Numbered from the stretch's first letter, positions 1 to 8,099 are shown. The stretch is 64,000 nucleotides of DNA from RUG14199 sp964629225 (GCA_964629225.1 CAZVQC010000001.1:62001-126000), one strand, 5' to 3'. The notes: a model not told the origin generated them from the letters alone. Made by a program: numbers and translations.

Positions 1-401
1 TGGTGTCAACGAGAGGGCGCTACGCCCTCAGAGTAATGACGGATCTTGCGGAAAACGGCAAAGGAGAGTTCATCCCCCTCCGTGAGATAGTGGAGCGGCA
101 GGGCATCTCGAAAAAATATATTGAGAGCATCATGACCCTGCTCTCAAAGGCAGGCCTTCTTGAAGGCTCCCACGGAAAGGGCGGAGGATACCGCCTGTCA
201 AGACCGCCGGAAGAGTACAGCGTCCTTGAGATACTTAAGGTCACCGAGGGTACCCTCGCACCGGTATCCTGCCTCACCGACAGCGCCACCCCCTGCGAAA
301 ATGCAAATGAATGCAGAACACGCCCCATGTGGTGTGAGCTTGACGGAATGATAGAGAGCTTCTTCGCTTCCCATACCCTCGCAGACCTTGCAAGAAGATA
401 G
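1..401 (+). CDS. Rrf2/IscR-type transcriptional regulator (5' end cut)
   Basis: DNA-binding regulator of the Rrf2 family, which includes IscR, NsrR and CymR. The reading frame opens with V-STRGRYALRVMTDLA, the usual Rrf2 N-terminus. The window starts with TG directly before the GTG codon, so the true start is probably an ATG whose A lies one base outside. A winged helix covers about residues 1-80. Four cysteines follow, spaced C-x7-C-x5-C-x6-C around residues 89-110, and three of them could bind a [2Fe-2S] cluster as in IscR, although the spacing is not identical to IscR. The gene ends in TAG with a GC-rich hairpin about 20 bases downstream. Whether it senses Fe-S status or cysteine supply cannot be told without its upstream neighbour. 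Confidence 0.88.
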   Translation, partial: VSTRGRYALRVMTDLAENGKGEFIPLREIVERQGISKKYIESIMTLLSKAGLLEGSHGKGGGYRLSRPPEEYSVLEILKVTEGTLAPVSCLTDSATPCENANECRTRPMWCELDGMIESFFASHTLADLARR

Positions 402-417
402 AATGACAAAAACAGCA

Positions 418-450
418 CCGCCTCACCTTCGTTTAAGAAGGTGGGGCGGG
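418..450 (+). terminator. GC-rich hairpin after the Rrf2 gene
   Basis: A 13-bp stem (418-430 with 437-449 or 438-450) containing one G-T wobble and a loop of about 6 nt lies just after the stop codon. The downstream tract is only weakly T-rich, so it may be a weak terminator or a 3'-end stabiliser. Confidence 0.5.
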
Positions 451-761
451 ATCGTTTGTAAAGGGGAAGTTGTTGCTTGGGAATTGCGAGGCTGTGTTGG
501 TGGTGTTGGATATGCTACGGGGAGTAGCGGTCGGAGCATCGATATTCGGCTGTGTGTGGGCTATAACGGGTGCTGACGAGGTGTCGGTGTCGGAATTATT
601 TGGCTTTAGGAGCGGTGAATGTCGGAGTGTCGGTGCTCGGTGGCGGTGTGTGCTACGGTAGCATGAATGGCTGACCTGGTGTCGGTGGTCGGCGGTGCGG
701 GGGCTTTGTGCCTTGAGGGTCAACTGTCGGTGACAAGTTTTTTGAGATTATAACGGCGGGG
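451..761. other. Gene-free stretch rich in GTCGG words
   Basis: No credible gene on either strand. The plus strand is G/T rich and repeats short words such as tcggtg, gtcgg and ggtgtcgg without a fixed period. Apparent open frames here are Ser/Thr/Pro-rich and lack a ribosome binding site. It resembles degenerate low-complexity intergenic DNA. Confidence 0.5.
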
Positions 762-962
762 TCAGCGGAAGAGGAGGCAGCCCTGCTTTTTCAGCTTTTC
801 GATCCAGCGGTTCAAGTCCTCCTCGCTCATTTTGAAATGCTCTGAGAGGCAGGTGAGGCACATGAACTCGGTGGCTGTTCTGTCCACGGCTTTTTTATGA
901 AGTCCTATCTCATCCTTGGTGAGGGGTCTTTGACATTTGATACAGCGGTCATTATTTGTCAT
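762..962 (-). CDS. Small CxxC/CxxC zinc-ribbon-like protein
   Basis: Uncharacterised protein of 66 residues. Two CxxC pairs, C7-x2-C10 (RCIKCQRPL) and C35-x2-C38 (FMCLTCL), probably form one zinc site, and a charged helical C-terminus follows. No DNA-binding or enzymatic family is recognised. The start is supported by an AAAGGAGC ribosome binding site six bases upstream and by a strong promoter (TTGACA, 17 nt, TATCAT) in the shared intergenic region with the divergent SPFH gene. An inverted repeat overlaps the -10, so transcription may be regulated. Its function is unknown. A regulatory or redox-linked role is only a guess. Confidence 0.72.
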   Translation of the reverse strand: MTNNDRCIKCQRPLTKDEIGLHKKAVDRTATEFMCLTCLSEHFKMSEEDLNRWIEKLKKQGCLLFR

Positions 963-997
963 GGCTGCTCCTTTTTTGCTTTTTGAGTTACGGTAAT

Positions 998-1026
998 ATG
1001 ATACTACGTATCGTACTTTCTGTCAA
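998..1026 (-). promoter_or_regulatory. Sigma-A promoter with inverted repeat at the -10
   Basis: On the minus strand the -35 TTGACA (1021-1026) and -10 TATCAT (998-1003) are 17 nt apart. An inverted repeat GATAC-tac-GTATC (1000-1012) overlaps the -10 and is a candidate operator for the small zinc-ribbon gene. Confidence 0.7.
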
Positions 1027-1043
1027 CAGTTGGGCTGTTGGTA

Positions 1044-1073
1044 TTGACAAGATAATATTTTTTGTGATATTAT
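1044..1073 (+). promoter_or_regulatory. Sigma-A promoter of the SPFH gene
   Basis: TTGACA at 1044-1049 and TATTAT at 1068-1073 are separated by 18 nt, with the start codon 31 nt after the -10 and AAGGAG at 1091-1096. Confidence 0.65.
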
Positions 1074-1103
1074 TGACTCAAATAATACCAAAGGAGTTTT
1101 GAA

Positions 1104-1910
1104 ATGGTAAAAACAAAAAAAGTAGGGAAGATCGTATTGATAGCGGTCATAGCAATATTTGCACTTATCTTCATCACGTCCTGTTTCACCGTGGTGACCA
1201 CCGGACACACCGGAGTGGTGCTTACATTCGGTGCGGCATCGGAGAACGTTCTTTCGGAGGGACTTCATTTTAAGATCCCCTTCGTACAGTCCGTAGTTCA
1301 AATGGACAACAGGACTCAGAAGATAGAGACCACCGGCACCGCATCCTCCAAGGACCTTCAGGTGATATCCTACGTGGTGGCGGTGAACTTCCATGTGAAC
1401 AATTCGTCATCCGCAAGCCTTTATAAGACCGTCGGCAACGACTACAGCAATGTGGTGGTATCCCCCGCGATCCAGGAGAGTATCAAGTCCGTCTCCGCTC
1501 AGTTCACCGCCGAGGAGCTGATCACGGAGCGTGCTACCGTCAGTGAGCAGATTAAGTCCACTCTCTCCGAGAAGATCAACCAATACGGGGTCTCCGTGGA
1601 GATATTCAACATAGTGAACTTCGATTTCTCCGAGGAATTCAATGCCGCAGTTGAGGCAAAGCAGACCGCTCAGCAGAACGCCTTGAAGGCGGAGCAGGAT
1701 CTGGCAAGGATAGAGGTTGAGGCTAAGCAGACCGTCACACAGGCGCAGGCGGAAGCCGAGAGCATCAAGCTCATTCAGGATGCCCTTTCCGCATCTCCCG
1801 ACTACGTGGAATATGTGAAGTGGAACAAGTGGGACGGCAAGCTTCCCACCGTAATGGGCAGCAGCGACCTTATGCTGGATATCGGAAGCGTTACCGACAA
1901 CGGCAACTGA
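1104..1910 (+). CDS. SPFH/prohibitin-family membrane protein
   Basis: Member of the SPFH (stomatin, prohibitin, flotillin, HflC/K) superfamily, whose proteins form oligomeric assemblies on the membrane. One N-terminal hydrophobic segment (about residues 8-28) is followed by the SPFH domain (GHTGVVLTFGAASENVLSEG, then a FQSVVQMDNRTQK-like strand) and a long Ala/Glu/Gln-rich helix (about 185-225) expected to form a coiled coil. The string ITSC at residues 24-27 also resembles a lipobox, so lipid anchoring instead of a transmembrane helix is possible. It is 268 residues long and monocistronic, with its own promoter and a strong terminator. Partners such as NfeD or FtsH are not encoded next to it, so the specific role is open. 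Confidence 0.87.
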   Translation: MVKTKKVGKIVLIAVIAIFALIFITSCFTVVTTGHTGVVLTFGAASENVLSEGLHFKIPFVQSVVQMDNRTQKIETTGTASSKDLQVISYVVAVNFHVNNSSSASLYKTVGNDYSNVVVSPAIQESIKSVSAQFTAEELITERATVSEQIKSTLSEKINQYGVSVEIFNIVNFDFSEEFNAAVEAKQTAQQNALKAEQDLARIEVEAKQTVTQAQAEAESIKLIQDALSASPDYVEYVKWNKWDGKLPTVMGSSDLMLDIGSVTDNGN

Positions 1911-1964
1911 TAAAAGAGTGCGGCTTTGAATGCCGCCAAGGGCAGAATATAAAAGACGAATATC

Positions 1965-2001
1965 GGGGCTTGACACAGTGTCAAGCCCCGGCTTTTCTTT
2001 T
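1965..2001 (+). terminator. Intrinsic terminator of the SPFH gene
   Basis: Stem GGGGCTTGACAC paired with GTGTCAAGCCCC (1965-1976 with 1978-1989), followed by a T-rich tract. Confidence 0.85.
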
Positions 2002-2329
2002 TGCTGAGTGGCTTTTTCTCCCCATCGATGAGACTTTGGGCAGAGTTACTTGTTGAAGGATGAGGTATTATCCGACCGAGCCTATCACTTCAATGCTTCA
2101 GATCTTTCCGTAATTATTATTCTCAATCTGCCTTTTAACTTGTCGGGAAGTAACGAGTCGTCGCACATGACTTGAAATTATTTGCTTTTCACCGAAGAAC
2201 TTCGGGGCGGTCATTAAATAAGGAACCTGTTCTATGATTCGGGGGATAAGACCTTCGGGACAGATACAAGGTCGGCAAGCAGATGGTCGGAAGAGGGCTA
2301 TTCTGCCATAAGCAACGGAAATAAAAATT
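2002..2329. other. Gene-free stretch
   Basis: About 330 bases between two terminators. I see no open frame with a ribosome binding site, no tRNA and no repeat here. Confidence 0.5.
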
Positions 2330-2350
2330 CCCCCGCACGGTGTGCGGGGG
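2330..2350. terminator. Bidirectional terminator
   Basis: Stem CCCCCGCAC / GTGCGGGGG with loop GGT. It is flanked by A-rich sequence on the left and T-rich sequence on the right, so it can end transcription in both directions. Its main client is the minus-strand dockerin gene. Confidence 0.8.
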
Positions 2351-2367
2351 ATCTTTTTGCGGAAGTA

Positions 2368-4521
2368 TCAGATATAGCGGCCGTTACTGTAGACCCAGTA
2401 GCCGGTGCAGCCTTCCCACATCCATTCGACGGGCTTCATGACAATGGAGCTGTCTTTCGGGAAGTTTTCGCATCCGTGTTTGCCGTCTCCGCCGCAGATA
2501 CGTATGTTTCTTGCCTCTACAGCGTTGTAGAAGTCCGTGTAGTTCTTCACGTAGGCGGCGCGGCTCTCCTCTGTTGCGGTCGTCGGGTCGTTGTATTCGG
2601 ACTCGTAGGTGGCGCTGAGGCCCAGGAAGTCACACTGGAGACTGCAGATCGCGACACGGTCCTTCTGAGTGGGGTCATCGGTTGCTGCGATGGCCTTGTC
2701 AAAGAGGTCTGCCATGTAGTGGTAGTTCTCTTTGTAGTACTCCTCATTGTACATGTTGAAGGGACGGTCGAAGTTATTGGTCCAGCAACCGTTAAGGTCG
2801 CCTGCGTGGTGGGACATCTCAAGATACTCTCTGATGTACTCCCAGCCGTTGCCGTAGTAGATCATCAAGTATTCGTTGATGTGGTTCTCGAATTCTTCCT
2901 CCGACATATTGGGGTTCCACATCATCTTGGAGATGAGGTATCCGCGGAGAAGCTCGAAGCAGTATCTGCCGCCGCCTTCACTGTAGATGCCTTCGATATT
3001 GTCGGTATCCACCAGGTACTTGAAGTCATTGTAGACGTTGAATACGTTGGGGGCGGGAGCAAGAGAGTAGTGGAAGGTCACCGCATAGTACCAAATGTAG
3101 ATATTGTTGGTAAGCTCGGACCATCGTTCAAGCTCTTTCATGTCAACGGCGTTGCTGGAGTTGACCATGGTTCCGTCAAGTCCGGGGGACTGGAGCCTGG
3201 GGTTACCGCCAAGGGCTTCGCAGGTCTCCCAATCGTCGTAGCTGTGGTTGTTACATCCGCCGATGCAGAAGCATACGCAGACGTTCTCACGGGGACGGGT
3301 CATTGACGGAGGGTTACGGGCGTCCCAATATGCGATGGTGAATATTTCGATGCCGGGGTATTTTTCGTCCAGGTATTCGGCTACCCTGTTGGACATTCTG
3401 AAAATGGTACCTGCGATACTGGATTCCTTGGCATAGATGCTCTTGCAAGCCTCGCAGGAGCAGAAGTTCGTGCTGTCGTTGGGGGAGCAGGATATCTGTG
3501 TCCAGCCGGTGCCGAGGTGCTGACCGCGAGCCTCACGCTCATCGATCAGCTTGCAGTTGTAGGTGATTATCTGCTCATAGGTCTTTTCGGACGTGAGGCA
3601 GGGCTGCTCCGTCGGGCCGATGTTGCACTGGTATTCGTAGGAGTGGGCGTGGATGAAGAGGGTGCCAACACCGTAGCCGTATTCCTCCGTGCCTGCCGCA
3701 ACGGTAGCGCCGTCAACGCAGTTGTCCCTGAGAGTTCTTGCGTAGTCGCGGTGGACTCCCGTTTGAGAGACCGCACGGTAGCTGAGAACGGGGACTTCCG
3801 TCTCGGTAAAGCCGGTGGAGATATCCACCGTATCATTGTCGTAGAGGTAGACTATGTTATCTGTGAGGAAGCGGTATCCCACGAACTCCTCAAGGAAGTA
3901 GTAGGTGGCATAGAGGCATCCTCTCATGGTGCCGCAGGTGAAAGTTATGTTGCCGTCCTCCGCCACCGTTACGTTGTAGCCCTCTTTGCCGAGCTCGAAC
4001 CTGTCCGCTTCGTCAAGCTTGTAAGTGATGGCATAGTTTTGGGTCGCGTCATAGCTGTAGGAGGTGTTGAGGGTGATGCCGCAAGCTCTGCTTATGTAGC
4101 TTCGAAGCTCCTTTGCTGCCTGGTTGAAGGCGAGGGGTGCCGTCTCCGGTATCACAATGCAATAACGGGAGATACTCTTGCCTCCGACGGTCAAGGTATC
4201 GAGTTTGTATCTTTTGTCGGTATTATTGCCTTCGGTATCGATAAGTCCGAGAAGCAGTTTTTTCATGGAGAGAAGGTCCGGGTTCGATACGATACCGTTT
4301 TCGTCCTTATCCACGTTTGCGGCGAGCATATTGAGGTCTCGTGCATCCGCTCCCATTCCCAGGTATTTCTTGAGAAGGAGCAGGTCCTTTGAGGTCACTC
4401 TGCTGTCGTCGTCTACGTCACCGAGCAGGTAGCCGTAGGTGGCAGAGGCTGTGGGTATCACTGCCGAGAACACCGAGAATACGATGCACAGCGCCAGTAT
4501 GAGTGAAAAAAACTTTTTCAT
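2368..4521 (-). CDS. Secreted dockerin-DUF4838 protein
   Basis: Exported protein of 717 residues. The start is the ATG at 4521, because GGAGG lies just before it and MKKFF starts a clear signal peptide (cleavage expected near ...PTASA). A type I dockerin follows directly (about residues 30-95) with two calcium-loop repeats, GDVDDDSRVTSKDLLLLKKY and ANVDKDENGIVSNPDLLSMK. The remainder matches DUF4838, a carbohydrate-active-type domain related to alpha-glucuronidase-like folds, with Trp- and Cys-rich stretches. Dockerins plug into cohesin domains of scaffold proteins, so this is probably a cell-surface or cellulosome-like enzyme acting on polysaccharide. The N-terminal dockerin position is less common than C-terminal. 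A cohesin-like protein lies 52 kb away in this window. Substrate unknown. Confidence 0.85.
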   Translation of the reverse strand: MKKFFSLILALCIVFSVFSAVIPTASATYGYLLGDVDDDSRVTSKDLLLLKKYLGMGADARDLNMLAANVDKDENGIVSNPDLLSMKKLLLGLIDTEGNNTDKRYKLDTLTVGGKSISRYCIVIPETAPLAFNQAAKELRSYISRACGITLNTSYSYDATQNYAITYKLDEADRFELGKEGYNVTVAEDGNITFTCGTMRGCLYATYYFLEEFVGYRFLTDNIVYLYDNDTVDISTGFTETEVPVLSYRAVSQTGVHRDYARTLRDNCVDGATVAAGTEEYGYGVGTLFIHAHSYEYQCNIGPTEQPCLTSEKTYEQIITYNCKLIDEREARGQHLGTGWTQISCSPNDSTNFCSCEACKSIYAKESSIAGTIFRMSNRVAEYLDEKYPGIEIFTIAYWDARNPPSMTRPRENVCVCFCIGGCNNHSYDDWETCEALGGNPRLQSPGLDGTMVNSSNAVDMKELERWSELTNNIYIWYYAVTFHYSLAPAPNVFNVYNDFKYLVDTDNIEGIYSEGGGRYCFELLRGYLISKMMWNPNMSEEEFENHINEYLMIYYGNGWEYIREYLEMSHHAGDLNGCWTNNFDRPFNMYNEEYYKENYHYMADLFDKAIAATDDPTQKDRVAICSLQCDFLGLSATYESEYNDPTTATEESRAAYVKNYTDFYNAVEARNIRICGGDGKHGCENFPKDSSIVMKPVEWMWEGCTGYWVYSNGRYI

Positions 4522-4578
4522 GGTTTTTCCTCCGTGTTTTTCGAAGAAGGTCAAAAAACAGCCTTCCCCTCATTTCAT

Positions 4579-4607
4579 ATTATAGAGGAGAAAGCTGTTC
4601 AAGTCAA
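4579..4607 (-). promoter_or_regulatory. Promoter of the dockerin gene
   Basis: On the minus strand TTGACT (4602-4607) and a consensus TATAAT (4579-4584) are 17 nt apart. The -35 overlaps the stop codon of the upstream XRE gene, so the dockerin gene can be expressed separately. Confidence 0.8.
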
Positions 4608-5245
4608 CTGTTTTTTTCTTTTTTTACCGTTGTTTCTTTTTTCGGATCCGCTTTTTTTCTGATAATGCCGGACCAGAGAAGTATTATCACCTGTCCGGGA
4701 GCGCCGATGACAAGGATGAGCCACACGTGAAAATCTATCATGGACAGGCAGATGGAGGCAAGTATTGACCACATGAGCAATGATATTATGAGATAATTTG
4801 CCTTGGGGCGCCCCCAGATGGAATTGAAGACCAGGAGCACTATGAGGCACACCGGCACCGCAAATACAAATGCGAGCCAGAGTTTTCCGATCCCCACGGG
4901 AGTCACCTTGAGGATCACGTAGACTGCGGTGGCAATGAGCCACACAAGCCCTGCGGACATGAGGGAGATGAGAAGGTGGTTGCGCCCCTTGTGCTTCGTA
5001 TCGCTTGGGGAGGGTACCTTTTCGCCGTCGTGGGACTCCGTCAGGTAGTCAAGGGATACGGAGAATATTTCAGCCACTTTTTTCAGTATGAAAACGTCGG
5101 GCACGGATTCCCCCCGTTCCCACTTTGATATCGCTTTATCGGAATAGCAGAGCCTTTCCGCCAGCTCCGCCTGAGTCATGGAACGGCTTCGTCTCAGCTC
5201 GACTATGTTTTTCGCTATCGTTCTCTTCAGTTCGAATTCTTCCAT
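4604..5245 (-). CDS. XRE-family regulator with membrane-embedded C-terminus
   Basis: Helix-turn-helix regulator of 213 residues. Residues 7-65 form a Cro/cI-type domain (MTQAELAERLCYSDKAISKW is the core). A short linker leads to four hydrophobic segments (about 90-113, 119-141, 150-170, 172-195) and a Lys-rich cytoplasmic tail. Membrane-anchored XRE proteins are common in Clostridia and are thought to respond to envelope signals; the ligand here is unknown. A GGAGG lies 12 bases before the start. Its promoter carries a perfect 12-bp palindrome in the spacer, consistent with autoregulation. It sits directly upstream of the dockerin gene on the same strand and may control it, but that gene has its own promoter. 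Confidence 0.85.
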   Translation of the reverse strand: MEEFELKRTIAKNIVELRRSRSMTQAELAERLCYSDKAISKWERGESVPDVFILKKVAEIFSVSLDYLTESHDGEKVPSPSDTKHKGRNHLLISLMSAGLVWLIATAVYVILKVTPVGIGKLWLAFVFAVPVCLIVLLVFNSIWGRPKANYLIISLLMWSILASICLSMIDFHVWLILVIGAPGQVIILLWSGIIRKKADPKKETTVKKEKNS

Positions 5246-5290
5246 AGTTTTGTCGGTACCTCCTTTTTCGTGGGATATGTCACGGATACT

Positions 5291-5319
5291 ATTTTACCAT
5301 ATCCGCGCGGATTTTTCAA
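5291..5319 (-). promoter_or_regulatory. XRE gene promoter with palindromic operator
   Basis: Minus-strand -35 TTGAAA (5314-5319) and -10 TAAAAT (5291-5296) with a 17-nt spacer. The spacer contains the perfect palindrome ATCCGCGCGGAT (5301-5312), a candidate operator. Confidence 0.75.
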
Positions 5320-5454
5320 GTACCAAATTCTCAATTGCCCGTGATAACGGGAGATTCTACTGCCCGTTTACCCGATCCTACTGCGGGGAACGGTTGCTTT
5401 TTCGTGTCTACCGAGGGGGATGAGATCGGTCTATCTGCCGTTTTGTAAAGTCGG

Positions 5455-5483
5455 TTGCCCTTTTAAGTGCTTTGGGGTACAAT
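5455..5483 (+). promoter_or_regulatory. Promoter of the SGNH hydrolase gene
   Basis: TTGCCC at 5455-5460 and TACAAT at 5478-5483, spacer 17 nt; GGGAGGTG ribosome binding site at 5498-5505. Confidence 0.6.
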
Positions 5484-5510
5484 AGTATCATCAAATCGGG
5501 AGGTGAAAAA

Positions 5511-6188
5511 ATGAAATACAAAAGCATCGAGATATTCGGAGATTCCGTCCTCAGGGGAGTGACTTACGATGAGGTGGGGGACAGATACAAGCTGAGGGAC
5601 GGCTCCGGCTTTGACACTATCGGGAACACCGGCATTTCGGTGAAGAACAACAGCCGAATGGGAGCCACCGTGGACAGGGGACTTGATTTCACTCAAAAAA
5701 AGCTTGGGGAGTGCGACAGATCTCATTTGGTGATATTTGAGTACGGCGGGAACGACTGCGACTATGAGTGGAAAAATATTTCGGACTCCCCGTTGGGGAA
5801 TCACTCTCCCCACATCGAGCCGAAGCGGTATGTTGAGACCTATTGCGAGATGATAGGGACGGCGCTTAAGAAGGGTGCCTCCGTTGCGGTCACCTCCCTC
5901 GTCCCCATCGACTGCGGAAAATACATGAGGTGGATCTCAAGGGGGCTCTCCTACGACAATATCCTTGCCTGGCTTGGGGATGAGAGCATGCTGTCCCGTT
6001 GGCAGGAGTACTACAGCCACCTGGCGGAGGATATCGCAAGGAGGATGGGATGCCTCTTTATCGATCTCAGAAGGGAATTCCTCCTGAGCCACGACTACGG
6101 CAGTCTTCTCTGTGTCGACGGTATTCATCCCACTCAGACAGGTCACGAACTGATAGAAAACACTCTCGCAAGTTACGTTCTTTCGTAA
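5511..6188 (+). CDS. SGNH/GDSL-type hydrolase
   Basis: Cytoplasmic 225-residue esterase or lipase-like hydrolase. It shows block I (FGDSVLRG, catalytic Ser), block III (EYGGNDCDYEW, Gly and Asn of the oxyanion hole) and block V (VDGIHPTQTGH, catalytic Asp and His). No signal peptide is present, so an intracellular acyl-ester substrate is likely. An in-frame TTG 39 bases upstream would add 13 residues, but it overlaps the promoter; the ATG at 5511 has a strong GGGAGGTG site. Followed at 76 bases by an independently promoted nitroreductase gene. Confidence 0.87.
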   Translation: MKYKSIEIFGDSVLRGVTYDEVGDRYKLRDGSGFDTIGNTGISVKNNSRMGATVDRGLDFTQKKLGECDRSHLVIFEYGGNDCDYEWKNISDSPLGNHSPHIEPKRYVETYCEMIGTALKKGASVAVTSLVPIDCGKYMRWISRGLSYDNILAWLGDESMLSRWQEYYSHLAEDIARRMGCLFIDLRREFLLSHDYGSLLCVDGIHPTQTGHELIENTLASYVLS

Positions 6189-6194
6189 AATGAC

Positions 6195-6223
6195 TTGAAA
6201 AATCTTCCCGTCTTTGATAAAAT
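6195..6223 (+). promoter_or_regulatory. Promoter of the nitroreductase-HAD operon
   Basis: TTGAAA at 6195-6200 and TAAAAT at 6218-6223, spacer 17 nt. Confidence 0.7.
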
Positions 6224-6264
6224 TAACACGGAGATCCAAAATTGAAATAAAAGGGGAGACAAAA

Positions 6265-6789
6265 ATGAAAAATGAAGTGCTTTCCTGCCTTGAGACAAGA
6301 CGGAGCTGCAGAAACTTCAAAGCGGAGCAGGTAAGGGATGAGGAACTGAAGGCGATACTTGAGGCGGGGCTGTTTGCTCCCTCCGGTATGAACCGTCAAA
6401 GTGCGGTAACAGTAGCCGTTAAGGACGGGGATACTCTCGCCGCTTTAAGACGGCTCAATGCCGAGGCTATGCCCGGCGGTACCGGAGACCCCTTCTACGG
6501 TGCGCCGCAGGTGCTTGTGGTACTGGCGGACAAAAGGGTCAGGACCTGCGTTGAGGACGGAAGCCTCGTTATGGGCAACCTTCTGAATGCCGCAGAGTCC
6601 CTCGGAGTATCCGCCTGCTGGATCCATCGGGCAAGGGAGACCTTTGAAACGGAGGAGGGGCGTGCCCTTCTTGAAAAATGGGGACTTGATGACAATTACA
6701 TCGGTATCGGCAACTGCATCATCGGCTACGCCGAGGGGGAAAAGCGTGAAGCGGCGCCCCGCAGACCGGGACGTGTCATCTTTGACTGA
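6265..6789 (+). CDS. Nitroreductase-family FMN protein
   Basis: Flavin-dependent NAD(P)H oxidoreductase of 174 residues. The FMN-binding signature RRSCRNFKAEQV is at the N-terminus, APSGMNRQ contacts the flavin phosphate, and GSLVMGNLLNAAESLGVSAC and GIGNCIIGY complete the fold. The start is set by GGGGAGA eight bases before the ATG at 6265. The natural substrate of such short nitroreductases is usually unknown; quinones or other electron acceptors are possible. It is followed 19 bases later by a HAD hydrolase gene in the same transcript. Confidence 0.87.
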   Translation: MKNEVLSCLETRRSCRNFKAEQVRDEELKAILEAGLFAPSGMNRQSAVTVAVKDGDTLAALRRLNAEAMPGGTGDPFYGAPQVLVVLADKRVRTCVEDGSLVMGNLLNAAESLGVSACWIHRARETFETEEGRALLEKWGLDDNYIGIGNCIIGYAEGEKREAAPRRPGRVIFD

Positions 6790-6808
6790 ACGTGAAGGAG
6801 CTCTTGAA

Positions 6809-7462
6809 ATGAGATATTCTTGTCTTGTGCTGGACCATGACGATACGGTGGTGGACAGCACCGCCACCGTGAATTATCCGGGATTTGTGGGGACATTGGA
6901 GCAGATACGACCGGGGTACAAGCTCACCCTTGAGGACTTTTGCAGATATTCTTACGATCCGGGCTTCATCGGATTTTGCACCGAAAAGCTCAAATTCAAC
7001 GAGGCGGAAATGGAACTGCAGATGCAGAACTGGCTTGACTATGTTATGAAGCATCCCCCGAAGGCGATCCCCGGAATAAAGGAACTTCTTTGGGACTTCG
7101 TTGACGGAGGAGGGATCATCTTCGTGGCATCCCACTCCATGGAAGCCAACATAATGAGGGACTATAAGCTCCATTCCTTCCCCATGCCAAAGGAGATCTA
7201 CGGCTGGGATCTTCCCATGGAAAAGAGAAAGCCCTCCCCGTGGCCGGTGCTTGATATCATGGAAAAGTACTCGATATCGAGAGAGCAGATAGCGGTGGTG
7301 GACGACCTCTCATCGGGAAAGCGGATGGCTGAGGGAGCGGGAGTTGACTTCCTTGCCGCCGGCTGGTCACATACGGTGGAGGATGTGGCAAATGCCATGA
7401 AGAAAGAGAGCCGCTACTACTTTGACACCGTCGAAGCCCTGAGACAGTTCATCTTCGGCTGA
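6809..7462 (+). CDS. HAD-superfamily hydrolase
   Basis: Phosphatase-like protein of 217 residues. Motif I is LDHDDTVVDS (nucleophile Asp and acid-base Asp), motif II is VASHS, motif III lysine lies in EKRKPSPWP, and motif IV is VVDD. A helical cap sits between motifs I and II (about residues 20-85), placing it with C1-cap enzymes such as beta-phosphoglucomutase and phosphoglycolate phosphatase. The start follows AAGGAG by 9 bases. It is second gene of the nitroreductase operon, and its substrate cannot be inferred from the context. Confidence 0.85.
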   Translation: MRYSCLVLDHDDTVVDSTATVNYPGFVGTLEQIRPGYKLTLEDFCRYSYDPGFIGFCTEKLKFNEAEMELQMQNWLDYVMKHPPKAIPGIKELLWDFVDGGGIIFVASHSMEANIMRDYKLHSFPMPKEIYGWDLPMEKRKPSPWPVLDIMEKYSISREQIAVVDDLSSGKRMAEGAGVDFLAAGWSHTVEDVANAMKKESRYYFDTVEALRQFIFG

Positions 7463-7490
7463 GTTTTTTTGACGAGTTGACTTTTTTCTC

Positions 7491-7519
7491 TTGATTTTGC
7501 CGCCGAAAGGTGGTACAAT
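7491..7519 (+). promoter_or_regulatory. tRNA-Gly promoter
   Basis: TTGATT at 7491-7496 and TACAAT at 7514-7519, spacer 17 nt. Confidence 0.65.
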
Positions 7520-7562
7520 ACTTCATGTAAGAGCCGCGGACACCTCGCCTGCGGCATCATAT

Positions 7563-7636
7563 GCGAACGTAGTTTAATGGTAGAATCTCAGCTTCCCAAG
7601 CTGATCGCACGGGTTCGATTCCCGCCGTTCGCTCCA
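7563..7636 (+). tRNA. tRNA-Gly (anticodon CCC)
   Basis: Acceptor stem GCGAACG / CGTTCGC, anticodon stem TCAGC / GCTGA with loop TTCCCAA giving anticodon CCC, T-arm CGGGT-TCGATTC-CCG-type loop, discriminator T, and genome-encoded CCA at 7634-7636. It reads GGG codons. The gene stands alone with its own promoter and terminator. Confidence 0.95.
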
Positions 7637-7638
7637 AA

Positions 7639-7676
7639 AGCAGCGCATTTGTCTCTGACAAATGCGCTGCTTTTTT
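7639..7676 (+). terminator. Terminator of tRNA-Gly
   Basis: Perfect 15-bp stem (7639-7653 with 7657-7671), loop TCT, then a T6 run. Confidence 0.93.
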
Positions 7677-8099
7677 GGTCGCAAGCTTGTGATATCCTCC
7701 GACGAAGTCGGCGTTTTACCGTCCCAAAGGGGCGGATATCACCACGCTCCGGCACGGGTCTTCGCCGCCGGGGCTAATGATTTTCAACGCCCTGTGTCGA
7801 TGAAATACCGAGGCTGGACTCGGATGATACGAAGGCTTTGCTTTGATATTAAAAGGGCCTTGTCGGTGCCGTTGTAGATGGAATGGGCAAAGACCCACTG
7901 TGGGGCGTTTTAAGGCTGTTTTCGGGCGGTTTGGACAGACGCGCAGGAGAATGGCGGTGCGGAATAAAAAGCCTTGAAAAACGTCGTTAAAACGGGTTGT
8001 GGAGGCTTCTTTCGGAATGGCAGACTCTTTCATCATCACAAACGTTGGAAGGGGTGCCAAGCGGGTCGCATCGTTGGCATGTGGGACGGAAGCTTGCGC
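7677..8099. other. Gene-free stretch
   Basis: About 420 bases between the tRNA-Gly terminator and the ispH terminator. I find no frame with a start signal and no repeat. It may be decayed coding DNA but nothing recognisable remains. Confidence 0.45.

Noticed and set aside
433..723. Minus-strand Ser/Thr/Pro-rich frame
   Set aside because: It only reflects the low-complexity DNA; no ribosome binding site and no stable domain.
7577..7777. Plus-strand frame starting inside tRNA-Gly
   Set aside because: It is a translation of the tRNA and its terminator, with no independent start signal.
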